A DNA stretch of 64,000 bases from NCBI GenBank assembly GCA_016712375.1, contig JADJRE010000012.1, forward strand, positions 1 to 64,000, given 5' to 3'. The position numbers and the translations under genes are program-made. The stretch comes from Rhodospirillales bacterium. Lineage in GTDB: Bacteria > Pseudomonadota > Alphaproteobacteria > Rhodospirillales > Defluviicoccaceae. Below the pieces are notes generated by a model. It saw only the letters and a list, made by a program, of their open reading frames with translations. It had not been told where the DNA came from and ran no database searches. Positions 8,862-16,112 of this stretch are shown in pieces (within the stretch, counting starts at the first letter, position 1; each line of letters begins with the position of its first letter).

Positions 8862-9505
8862 ATGGTGATCCGGGCCTATTCCATCGGTATCTTCCCGATG
8901 GCGAGCCGGCGTTCGGACCTCTCGGTTCACTGGGTGGCTCCGACGCAGCGGGGGATCCTTCCCCTGACCAGCTTCCATGTACCGCGCCGGCTGCGCCGCA
9001 CCATCGCTGAAAACCGTTTCGACGTGCGCTGCGATAGTGATTTCGGCGCCGTTGTCGAAGCCTGTTCATTGCCGCGCAAGGGCCACCCGGAAACCTGGAT
9101 CAACGCTGAAATCGCCCGAGTTTTTTGCGAGCTCCACGCTCAGGGTCATGCACACAGCGTGGAGACGTGGAAGGACGGGCAGCTGGTCGGCGGCCTCTAC
9201 GGCCTGGCGCTCGGCGGTGCATTTTTCGGCGAAAGCATGTTCTCGCACCAGACCGACGCCAGCAAGATAGCGCTCGTCCATCTGGTGGCGCGGCTCCGCA
9301 TTGGCGGCTATGTGCTGCTCGACATCCAGTTCGTCACTCAGCACTTGCGGCAGTTTGGCGCGATCGAGCTGCCGGCGACAAGCTACCTGCACCGGCTGGA
9401 CGAAGCATTGCGCCTGCAGGCCCGCTTCTACAGTGATCCGCCGTCCGATGCCTTGGCCGGCGCGCTCGGTAAACTGCTGACACAGTCGAGCACCCTACGT
9501 CGTAG
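8862..9505 (+). CDS. aat: Leucyl/phenylalanyl-tRNA-protein transferase
   Basis: Aat attaches Leu or Phe from aminoacyl-tRNA to proteins with N-terminal Arg or Lys, marking them for ClpAP under the N-end rule. Seen motifs are RAYSIGIFPMA, WVAPTQRGILPL, the TWINAEI stretch, HSVETWKDGQLVGGLYG and GGAFFGESMFSHQTDASKIAL. As given, the frame runs on to 9863 with a tail unlike the family. Inserting one base after 9496 ends the protein at a TAG at 9503-9505 with the family-typical tail TQSSTLTS, about 214 residues. The N-terminus is short; a non-ATG start upstream is possible. It follows accC by 34 bases and converges on the DUF2155 gene, overlapping its 3' end. Confidence 0.88.
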
Positions 9506-9823
9506 ACCGGGTGCTCCAAGGGTTGACGGCTGGCCAGAGCGCTTCTCCACAATCTGCAGGAACACCGCCGATTCCGGCGGCTCTTCCGGCGGCCGCTTGT
9601 CGCAAACCTCCGTGGTGATCTCCAGCGTCCCAAACCGGACCGTCTCGCCAACCGGCGCGTATAGCGTCGACACGCGCGCGGTCACCTTGTCCAGGGCGCG
9701 CAGTACCGCGATCGGGAAAACGTCGGCACAAACGGGTTTAGCGGCGAGAAGTACGCTGGCGATGGTCGCGAGCACAGCGCCACGCGCCACGGAGCGACCG
9801 CGCTGCCTCCTTCCCGGGCTCAA
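9428..9823 (-). CDS. DUF2155 domain exported protein, damaged 3' part
   Basis: This is a member of the DUF2155 family, found beside accC/aat and NDUFA12 genes in Rhodospirillales. The N-terminus has a signal peptide (ending near KPVCA), then the family core ALDKVTARVSTL, APVGETVRFGTLEIT and CDKRPPEEPPESAVFLQI. The C-terminal signature (PAVNP, LEHPVYDV, VLDC) is present but split over three frames, and the SGWMFASS stretch that normally precedes it is largely absent, about 20 bases missing. One lost base after 9496 also breaks aat on the opposite strand. The function of the family is unknown. The start overlaps the preceding mlaD stop region by four bases, so it is the last gene of that operon. 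Confidence 0.75.
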   Translation of the reverse strand: MSPGRRQRGRSVARGAVLATIASVLLAAKPVCADVFPIAVLRALDKVTARVSTLYAPVGETVRFGTLEITTEVCDKRPPEEPPESAVFLQIVEKRSGQPSTLGAPGLRRRVLDCVSSLPSAPAKASDGGSL

Positions 9824-10284
9824 CGGTTCGGCTCGTCGCGCTTACCGGTGGCGAGGAAGATGATCTCGCCCACTTGATCTTCCAGAGAGCGGAAGCCCCG
9901 CGTCTCGCGAATTCGGCCTCCTGCGGGGATGGGCGTCGCAGCGTTTCCCGGCTCAAGCCGTACGTAGCGCCCTCCGAGCGGCCCTTCGCTGGCGATGGAG
10001 GCGATCGTGTCTTCCGGCAGTGCGACGTCTTGGGCGATCGTCATCGTTACCAGCGCATCGAAGCTTTTTGTGTCCAGATGGCGATCAGTTACGGCACCGA
10101 TCTTGATGCCGCTGATCCGCACGTCGCTGCCGACGGTGATGCCGCCGGCGCGGCCGAAGATGGCGGTGACGGCGTATCCGGCAGGAGCGCGAACGTGCGC
10201 CGTCGTGTACGCCACCCACAGGAACAAGCCTGCCACCAACAGCACGACGGCGCCCATCACTGTCTCGATCAGATTTCGTCGCAT
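9820..10284 (-). CDS. mlaD: MlaD-family lipid transport substrate-binding protein
   Basis: A 154-residue MCE-domain protein: one N-terminal membrane anchor (VMGAVVLLVAGLFLWVAY) and one MCE barrel with the hallmark FGRAGGITVGSDVRISGIKIGAV and the pattern D...LPEDT..SI.SEGPLGGRYVRLEPG. MlaD works with the MlaFEB ABC transporter to move phospholipids between inner and outer membranes. No mlaE or mlaF is nearby. It is the third gene of a minus-strand run NDUFA12, mlaD-like, mlaD, DUF2155, with start and stop codons of successive genes overlapping or touching, so it is translationally coupled to its neighbours. Confidence 0.87.
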   Translation of the reverse strand: MRRNLIETVMGAVVLLVAGLFLWVAYTTAHVRAPAGYAVTAIFGRAGGITVGSDVRISGIKIGAVTDRHLDTKSFDALVTMTIAQDVALPEDTIASIASEGPLGGRYVRLEPGNAATPIPAGGRIRETRGFRSLEDQVGEIIFLATGKRDEPNR

Positions 10285-10790
10285 CAGCGGGGCTCCACCT
10301 CGCCGATCCCCTCGCCTGCCCGCCGTTGCGCCCGGCCTTCGGCGATAATCAGATCGAGCAGTTCGCTGACGATCAGCGAATCCTGGGTGAAGGTGATAAC
10401 GCCGCCGTCGCCCAGCAACGTCTCGTCGCCACCTGGCTCCAGCACCACAAACTTGCGACCGAACAGGCCATCGGTGTGGATGGCGGCCGAGGTATCGGTG
10501 GGCAGCGGCACGTCGTCTGCGACCAGCAGTGTCAGCCGCGCCTGGAAGTTTGGCTGCAGCGTCATCGCCGCGACCCGGCCCACCGGCACACCGGCGAGCT
10601 GCACTTCATCGCCAACGGCGAGGCCGTCAACGCGGTTGAACGCGGCATAAACGCGGTTACTGTCAGCGGTGGCGCCGTGTATGTGGGTGGTGAAGTAGGA
10701 AAGCATCAGCACCAAGCAAAAGACGCCAATGGCGACCGCGCCGACCGTGAACGAGCGCAGCTCTTCTCCCGTAACCCTGCCACCTTCCAT
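10284..10790 (-). CDS. Second MlaD-like MCE domain protein
   Basis: A paralogue of the following mlaD gene: a membrane anchor (FTVGAVAIGVFCLVLMLSYF) and one MCE domain with FNRVDGLAVGDEVQLAGVPVG and LPTDTSAAIHTDGLFGRKFVVLEPGG. The ATG at 10790 is preferred because a longer open frame would overlap the NDUFA12 gene's end. The C-terminal tail is predicted helical (SLIVSELLDLIIAEGRAQ). The last base of its stop codon region touches the ATG of the next mlaD. Two adjacent MlaD-type subunits may form a mixed ring, which is an inference. The lipid cargo is unknown. Confidence 0.82.
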   Translation of the reverse strand: MEGGRVTGEELRSFTVGAVAIGVFCLVLMLSYFTTHIHGATADSNRVYAAFNRVDGLAVGDEVQLAGVPVGRVAAMTLQPNFQARLTLLVADDVPLPTDTSAAIHTDGLFGRKFVVLEPGGDETLLGDGGVITFTQDSLIVSELLDLIIAEGRAQRRAGEGIGEVEPR

Positions 10791-10810
10791 AGCGCCCGCC
10801 GTCCTCAAGC

Positions 10811-11173
10811 TCAATCGGGCGCCCACGGCTCATAGTCGCCGGGAGCGCGCTGCCGATGCCCGCCGGCCAGCTGATGCCCCTTCGGACGATAGGCAAAGCG
10901 CGTACCCGTGAGGTTCGGCAGGTGTGGCTTCTGCCACGGCCGCGCCTTGGCGGCGCCATCGGTCAGCGGCGCCTCGCTGATGTGGTGCAGCCAGGCGTGC
11001 CACTCCGCTGGGACTTTGCTGGCTTCGTCGATGCCGTTGTAGACGACCCAGCGCCGCTCGCGGCCGTAGCGCTTCTGGCGGCCGCCGCGGGACCGATAAT
11101 AGCGGTTACCGAACGTGTCGCTACCTACACGTTCGCCGCACCAGGTGTAGATCAGCGTTCCGATGGTCGACAT
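10811..11173 (-). CDS. NADH:ubiquinone oxidoreductase subunit NDUFA12 family
   Basis: This 120-residue protein is the alphaproteobacterial homologue of mitochondrial complex I accessory subunit NDUFA12 (B17.2). Diagnostic features are TLIYTWCGERVGSDTFGNRYYRS near the N-terminus, RRWVVYNGIDEASKVPAEWHAWLH in the middle, and the PHLPNLTGTRFAYRP segment. Its presence is itself a lineage marker, as the subunit is known from alphaproteobacteria and mitochondria. It is first in the minus-strand operon that continues with the MlaD genes and DUF2155. Confidence 0.93.
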   Translation of the reverse strand: MSTIGTLIYTWCGERVGSDTFGNRYYRSRGGRQKRYGRERRWVVYNGIDEASKVPAEWHAWLHHISEAPLTDGAAKARPWQKPHLPNLTGTRFAYRPKGHQLAGGHRQRAPGDYEPWAPD

Positions 11174-11378
11174 GAGTTAGTGGAGGCCAGCGTCGGGCGC
11201 GCCTCCCAACGAAGCGCGCGAGGATTGCGAAGCGGCGCACTATGGCATTGGCAACAGCGGCCGTCCAGCCCCGCCCGCCACACTAGCGACGGCCCACCGC
11301 CACAGCCGCCGCGCCGGTGGACAGGACGCTATCTGCAGCCCCACCTTGAACGTTGGTCCGCTTGAACAACACATCTTG

Positions 11379-11407
11379 TTGATTAAAGGGCTTATACCGC
11401 ATATAGT
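11379..11407 (+). promoter_or_regulatory. Candidate sigma70-type promoter with NrdR-box-like sequences for nrdJ
   Basis: In the 403-base gap between the divergent NDUFA12 and nrdJ genes, TTGATT (11379-11384) and TATAGT (11402-11407) are 17 bases apart, a good -35/-10 arrangement. The -35 overlaps an imperfect palindrome CAACACATCTTGTTG (11367-11381), and the -10 lies in CATATAGT, both reminiscent of NrdR boxes, which repress ribonucleotide reductase genes. Their centre spacing of about 28 bases is shorter than the usual three helical turns, so the NrdR reading is tentative. No cobalamin riboswitch core was found in the 170-base leader. The rest of the gap shows no gene. Confidence 0.4.
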
Positions 11408-11576
11408 ACGCACTTGCCCGAGTGGACCGTGCATCTAGCCGCGAGCCCTTTGGCAGGGAAGCTTCGAAACCTCCGGGGGGACGGGGCGTCGCGCTTTCGG
11501 GGAAACCCGGCTTTAAGCGCACGCCACCCGCAACCTTCGGCCTCTTCGCAACGACGATACGGAGGCTCCGACCAGC

Positions 11577-14500
11577 ATGCAGATCGCCCGCCTGTTCACC
11601 ACCGCCGGTGCGTGCGCCTACGACGGCATCGAGTTCCGTATCGCCTGCAGCGAGATCCGCAACCCCGACGGCTCCACGGTGTTCCGGCAGGAGGACGTGG
11701 AGGTGCCGGCCGCGTGGTCGCAGGTGGCTTGCGACGTGCTGGCGCAGAAGTACTTCCGCAAGGCCGGGGTTCCCGCGCGACTCGCGGCGGTGCGCGAGGA
11801 CGGCGTGCCGCAGTGGCTGTGGCGGCGCACCGCCGACGAGGACGCGCTGGCCGAGCTGCCCGCGGCGGAGCGAACCCACGGCGAACGCAGCGCCTGTGAG
11901 GTGTTTGACCGGATGGCCGGCACCTGGACCTACTGGGGCTGGAAGGGCGGCTACTTCGACAGCGAGACCGACGCGCACGCCTTTTACGACGAATTGCGCT
12001 TCATGCTGGCGGCGCAGCGGGCGGCACCCAACTCACCACAGTGGTTCAACACCGGCCTGCACTGGGCCTACGGTATCGACGGGCCGGCGCAGGGCCATTT
12101 TTGGCCGGATCATCGAACTGGCGAGGTGCTGCCGTCGGCGTCCGCCTATGAGCGGCCGCAGCCGCACGCCTGCTTCATCCAGAGCATCGCTGACGATCTC
12201 GTCAACGAAGGCGGGATCATGGACCTGTGGGTGCGCGAGGCGCGGCTGTTCAAGTACGGCTCCGGCTCCGGCACCAACTTCTCGAGACTGCGCGGCGAGG
12301 ACGAGCCGCTGTCGGGCGGCGGCCGCTCGTCGGGCCTGATGAGCTTCCTGAAGATCGGCGACCGCGCGGCGGGTGCCATCAAGTCCGGTGGTACCACCCG
12401 GCGCGCCGCGAAGATGGTGGTGGTCGACATCGACCATCCGGACGTCGAGCAGTTCATCGGCTGGAAGGTGCGCGAGGAGCAGAAGGTGGCGGCGCTGGTC
12501 GCCGGATCCCGCCTCGCCCGCCAGCGCTTGGACGCAGTGCTCGCCGCCTGCGGCGAGAGCTTCGACGGCGCCGACGACGCCCGCTTTGATCCCGCCCGCA
12601 ATTCCGGCCTGCGCCGGGCGATCCGCGCCGCGCGCCGGGCGATGATCCCGGAGAGCATGATCCAGCGGGTGCTGGAGATCGGACGCCAGGGCGAGGCCGC
12701 CTTCGACTTCCCGGTATTCGACACCGACTGGGACTCCGAGGCCTACCGCACCGTCGCAGGCCAAAACGCCAACAACTCGGTGCGGGTGACTAACGCGTTT
12801 CTGGAAAAGGTGCAGCAGGACGGCGACTGGGACCTGCTCCGCCGCACCGACGGGCGACCGGCGAAGCGGGTCCGCGCCCGCGCCTTGTGGCAGGCCATTG
12901 CCGAGGCCGCCTGGGGCTGCGCCGATCCGGGCCTGCAGTACGACACCACCATCAACGAGTGGCATACCTGCCCGGAAAGCGGCCGCATCAGCGCGTCGAA
13001 TCCGTGCTCCGAGTACATGTTCCTCGATGACACCGCCTGCAATCTCGCCTCGCTCAACCTGCTCGCCTTCCAGCGCGACGACGGCAGTCTGGACGTGCCG
13101 GCCTACGAGCATGCCGTCCGGCTGTGGACGGTAGTGCTCGAAATCTCGGTGATGATGGCGCAGTACCCCTCACGCCGGATCGCCCAGCTTTCCTACGAAT
13201 TCCGCACCCTCGGTCTCGGCTTTGCCAACATCGGCGGCTACCTGATGGCCGCGGGCATCGCCTACGATTCCGACGAGGCGCGCAACCTTTGCGCCGCCGC
13301 CACGGCGCTGATGACCGGCTGCGCCTATGCCACATCGGCCGAGCTCGCCGCCGAGCAGGGCACCTTCGCCGGATTTGCCCATAACCGTGCGGCGATGCTG
13401 CGGGTAATCCGCAACCACCGTCGCGCCGCCCACGGCGAAAGCGGTGCCTACGAGGGCCTGTCGGTACCGCCAGTGCCGCTGAACGCCGGCCTGGTTCCCG
13501 ATCCGGATCTCGTCGAAGCGGCGCGCGCCGCCTGGAACCGGGCGGAGGCGCTGGGCGAGCTGCACGGCTTCCGCAACGCGCAGGTCAGCGTCATCGCGCC
13601 GACCGGCACCATTGGCCTGGTGATGGACTGCGATACGACGGGCATCGAGCCGGATTTTGCTTTGGTTAAGTTCAAGAAACTGGCCGGCGGCGGCTACTTC
13701 AAGATCATCAACCAGCTGGTCCCGGTCGCGCTGGCGCGGCTCGGCTATGAGGAAGACCAGATCGAGCGGATCGAGCGCTGGGCGGTCGGTTGCGGCAGCC
13801 TTCGTGACGCTCCGGCCATCGGGCACGCGGCGCTGCGGGCAAAGGGCTTCGACGACTCAGGCCTGGCGGCGGTCGAAAAGGCGCTGGCCGACGCGTTCGA
13901 CATCCGTTTCGTCTTCAACAAGTGGACGCTGGGCGAGAGCTTCTGCGTCGAGAAGCTGGGCCTCGATACCGCCCGCCTCGACGAGCCGGGATTCTGTCTG
14001 CTGACCGCGCTCGGCTTCTCCCGCGACGAGATCGAGGCGGCCAACGCCTGGGTGTGCGGGGCGATGACGGTCGAAGGCGCGCCGGGGCTGAAGCCGGAGC
14101 ATCTGGCGGTATTCGACTGCGCATCCGTCTGCGGACGGGTTGGCACCCGGCATCTGTCGGTGGAGAGCCACATCCGCATGATGGCGGCCGCCCAGCCGTT
14201 CGTCTCCGGCGCCATCTCCAAGACCATCAACATGCCGCACGCCGCATCCATCGCCGACTGCGCCCAGGCCTACAAGATGGCGTGGCGCCTCGGGCTGAAG
14301 GCGACCGCGCTTTACCGCGACGGCTCGAAGCTGTCGCAGCCGCTGTCGGCCGCCGTGCTCGACGACGCCGACGACATGGCCGAGATGTTCGACGAGCTGG
14401 CGGCGCAGCCTCCGGTGGTGCGCGCCGAAGTGATGGCGGAACGCGTGGTCGAGCACGTGATCACGCAGTCGCGGATGCAGCGGATCACCCTGCCGAACCG

Positions 14501-15224
14501 CCGCAAGGGCTACACCCAGAAGGCCAAGGTCGGCGGCCACAAGGTCTTCCTGCGCACCGGCGAATACGAGGACGGCAAGCTCGGCGAGATCTTCATCGAC
14601 ATGCACAAGGAAGGCGCCGCCTTCCGCTCGCTGATGAACAATTTCGCCATCGCCATCTCGATCGGCCTGCAGTACGGCGTGCCGCTGGAGGAGTTCGTCG
14701 ACGCGTTCACCTTCACCCGCTTCGAGCCGGCGGGCCCGGTCGAAGGCAACGACTCGATCAAGCTCGCGACCTCGATCCTCGACTACATCTTCCGTGAACT
14801 GGGCGTCTCCTACCTCGGGCGGACCGACCTCGCGCACGATGTGCCGCAGGACGGTCCCGACGCCGTCGGTCGCGGCGAGGCGGAGGGTGCCGGCTTCTTC
14901 CGCGAGGGCGACGATCCGATGCCGGCGGTCAAGCGGCTGGCGTCGACGGGCTACGTGCGCTCGCGCTTCCGCGTCTACGAAGGCGCGGCGGGCGGCGAGC
15001 GCGCCCGAACCGAGACGGCGCACGTCTACTCCACGGCGGAAACCGCGGTGCTGTTCGAAGGCACGGCTGCGGTCGCCGGCCCCGCCCATAACGAAGCCGC
15101 CAAGATGGCGCGTCTCAAGGGCTACGAGGGCGACAGCTGCGGCGAATGCGGCAACTTCACCCTGGTCCGCAACGGCACCTGCCTGAAGTGCGTGACCTGC
15201 GGCAGCACGACGGGGTGTTCGTGA
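11577..15224 (+). CDS. nrdJ: Adenosylcobalamin-dependent ribonucleoside-diphosphate reductase (class II)
   Basis: A 1215-residue class II ribonucleotide reductase that makes deoxyribonucleotides with adenosylcobalamin and needs no oxygen or separate radical subunit. Visible features are an N-terminal region with NSPQWFNTGLHW, the GSGTNFSRLR and SGGTTRRAAKMV segments, the NPCSEYMFLDDTACNLASLN active-site loop holding Cys and Glu, and APTGTIGLVMDCDTTGIEPD. The C-terminal tail ends with several Cys pairs (CGEC, CLKC, CGSTTGC), matching the redox-active and zinc-ribbon end of this long NrdJ type. GGAGG lies 11 bases before the ATG. The gene is single and is probably the main reductase. Confidence 0.95.
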   Translation: MQIARLFTTAGACAYDGIEFRIACSEIRNPDGSTVFRQEDVEVPAAWSQVACDVLAQKYFRKAGVPARLAAVREDGVPQWLWRRTADEDALAELPAAERTHGERSACEVFDRMAGTWTYWGWKGGYFDSETDAHAFYDELRFMLAAQRAAPNSPQWFNTGLHWAYGIDGPAQGHFWPDHRTGEVLPSASAYERPQPHACFIQSIADDLVNEGGIMDLWVREARLFKYGSGSGTNFSRLRGEDEPLSGGGRSSGLMSFLKIGDRAAGAIKSGGTTRRAAKMVVVDIDHPDVEQFIGWKVREEQKVAALVAGSRLARQRLDAVLAACGESFDGADDARFDPARNSGLRRAIRAARRAMIPESMIQRVLEIGRQGEAAFDFPVFDTDWDSEAYRTVAGQNANNSVRVTNAFLEKVQQDGDWDLLRRTDGRPAKRVRARALWQAIAEAAWGCADPGLQYDTTINEWHTCPESGRISASNPCSEYMFLDDTACNLASLNLLAFQRDDGSLDVPAYEHAVRLWTVVLEISVMMAQYPSRRIAQLSYEFRTLGLGFANIGGYLMAAGIAYDSDEARNLCAAATALMTGCAYATSAELAAEQGTFAGFAHNRAAMLRVIRNHRRAAHGESGAYEGLSVPPVPLNAGLVPDPDLVEAARAAWNRAEALGELHGFRNAQVSVIAPTGTIGLVMDCDTTGIEPDFALVKFKKLAGGGYFKIINQLVPVALARLGYEEDQIERIERWAVGCGSLRDAPAIGHAALRAKGFDDSGLAAVEKALADAFDIRFVFNKWTLGESFCVEKLGLDTARLDEPGFCLLTALGFSRDEIEAANAWVCGAMTVEGAPGLKPEHLAVFDCASVCGRVGTRHLSVESHIRMMAAAQPFVSGAISKTINMPHAASIADCAQAYKMAWRLGLKATALYRDGSKLSQPLSAAVLDDADDMAEMFDELAAQPPVVRAEVMAERVVEHVITQSRMQRITLPNRRKGYTQKAKVGGHKVFLRTGEYEDGKLGEIFIDMHKEGAAFRSLMNNFAIAISIGLQYGVPLEEFVDAFTFTRFEPAGPVEGNDSIKLATSILDYIFRELGVSYLGRTDLAHDVPQDGPDAVGRGEAEGAGFFREGDDPMPAVKRLASTGYVRSRFRVYEGAAGGERARTETAHVYSTAETAVLFEGTAAVAGPAHNEAAKMARLKGYEGDSCGECGNFTLVRNGTCLKCVTCGSTTGCS

Positions 15225-15354
15225 GGAAATAGCTCGTGGGACGGAACGAGCGAAGCGACTTTGGCCGACGCAAGCCGGGGATCCGCGCGCGTGTGCTTGA
15301 ACATCGGTGCGGCCGCATTACGCATTTGCCCCGCACAATAGGTCCGCAACCCAA

Positions 15355-15396
15355 CGCGTAAGGTGGAATCTGTACCGCGTAAGGTGCAATCTGTAG
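15355..15396 (+). repeat. Two tandem 21-base repeats before the first REP hairpin
   Basis: Two near-identical units of 21 bases lie head to tail at 15355-15375 and 15376-15396. Each begins CGCGTAAGGTG and ends AATCTGTA; they differ at the 12th base (G/C) and the last base. A third partial copy of the GTA-GGTGGA part opens the following REP hairpin, so the array looks like expansion of the REP edge. The remaining gap after nrdJ (15225-15354) contains a small stem GCTCGT/ACGAGC around 15232-15251 and no gene. Confidence 0.6.
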
Positions 15397-15423
15397 GGTG
15401 GACTGAGCGGAGCGATGTCCACC
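15393..15423 (+). repeat. REP-like palindrome upstream of the RAYT gene
   Basis: The sequence starts GTAGGGTGGAC, has the central GCGGAGCG, and ends GTCCACC, so GGTGGAC pairs with GTCCACC around a 13-base loop. The GTAGGGTG head and GCGRAGCG core are shared with two further copies after the RAYT gene at 16016 and 16072. This is the expected substrate class of REP-associated tyrosine transposases. Confidence 0.7.
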
Positions 15424-15548
15424 GCTTTTTCTCCGCCTCTCCTCCTCCTTGCCTCGCAATTTGTCCTTTGGCGCCGACGGTGCTACGCATTACCGCACGT
15501 GATCGGTGTCATCGCTCCCCGGTGCGTACGATGCTATCATCCGGCGTC

Positions 15549-16019
15549 ATGTCGGAATATCGACGCGTTCGCATTCCCGGCGGCTGTTACTTCTTCACCG
15601 TGAACCTCGCGAAGCGGACGGGCAATGATCTGCTGGTCCGGCATGTGGGCGTGCTGCGGCAGGCGGTCCGCGAGGTGCGCCGCGACCGGCCGTTCCGTAT
15701 CGACGCATTCGTCGTGCTGCCGGATCACCTGCATTGCATCTGGACGCTGCCGGAAGGCGACGACCAGTTCGCCGTCCGCTGGATGCTGATCAAGGCCACG
15801 TTCTCCCGGCGCCTGCCGGCGGGCGAACCACGCTCCCCTTCCCGCCTTCGACGCGGCGAACGGGGGATCTGGCAACGCCGCTACTGGGAACACGCCATCC
15901 GCGACGACCGCGACTTCACCGCGCACATCGACTACGTGCACATCAACCCGGTAAAGCACGGCCTCGCCGCCACCCCCGCCGACTGGCCCTATTCCACCAT
16001 CCACCGCCTCCCGCGGTAG
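15549..16019 (+). CDS. REP-associated tyrosine transposase (RAYT)
   Basis: A 156-residue single-domain protein of the Y1 transposase (IS200/IS605-like) superfamily. It begins with YRRVRIPGGCYFFTVNLAKR and carries the HUH metal-binding motif in VLPDHLHCIWTLP, WQRRYWEHAIRD, and the family signature DYVHINPVKHGL near the end. RAYTs are domesticated relatives of transposases that nick and are thought to spread REP sequences; they are usually single-copy and vertically inherited. The ATG at 15549 is chosen because it directly precedes the first conserved strand. The gene is bracketed by one REP hairpin before it and two after it, and its stop codon lies inside the second. Confidence 0.9.
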   Translation: MSEYRRVRIPGGCYFFTVNLAKRTGNDLLVRHVGVLRQAVREVRRDRPFRIDAFVVLPDHLHCIWTLPEGDDQFAVRWMLIKATFSRRLPAGEPRSPSRLRRGERGIWQRRYWEHAIRDDRDFTAHIDYVHINPVKHGLAATPADWPYSTIHRLPR

Positions 16020-16046
16020 GGTGGAATGCGCGGAGCGCTTTCCACC
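16016..16046 (+). repeat. REP-like palindrome overlapping the RAYT stop codon
   Basis: The copy opens GTAGGGTGGAA, has the GCGGAGCG core, and closes TTCCACC; GGTGGAA pairs with TTCCACC. The TAG stop of the RAYT gene (16017-16019) is part of the GTAGGG head. With the inverted copy 26 bases further on, it forms a BIME-like pair. Confidence 0.7.
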
Positions 16047-16071
16047 ACTATTGATGTGATCAAGGAGAAAT

Positions 16072-16102
16072 GGTGCATGTCGCTTCGCTCGATGCACCCT
16101 AC
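16072..16102 (-). repeat. Inverted REP-like palindrome
   Basis: Read on the minus strand this copy begins GTAGGGTGCAT, continues with the GCGAAGCG core and ends ATGCACC, so it is in inverted orientation to the copy at 16016. Stem arms GGTGCAT and ATGCACC are perfect. It ends ten bases before the stop codon of the convergent secreted-protein gene, so it may also serve as a transcription barrier. Confidence 0.7.
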
Positions 16103-16112
16103 GCGGCCGACT

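Noticed and set aside
11174..11576. Cobalamin riboswitch before nrdJ
   Set aside because: No B12-box or GCCACTG-like core could be found in the leader.
11422..12339. Long open frame overlapping the start of nrdJ
   Set aside because: It is in another frame of a strongly conserved gene, with Arg/Pro/Ser-rich translation typical of GC-rich shadow frames.
13857..15089. 410-residue minus-strand frame inside nrdJ
   Set aside because: Antisense to highly conserved NrdJ sequence; composition (Arg, His, Val, Gly) is that of a shadow frame.
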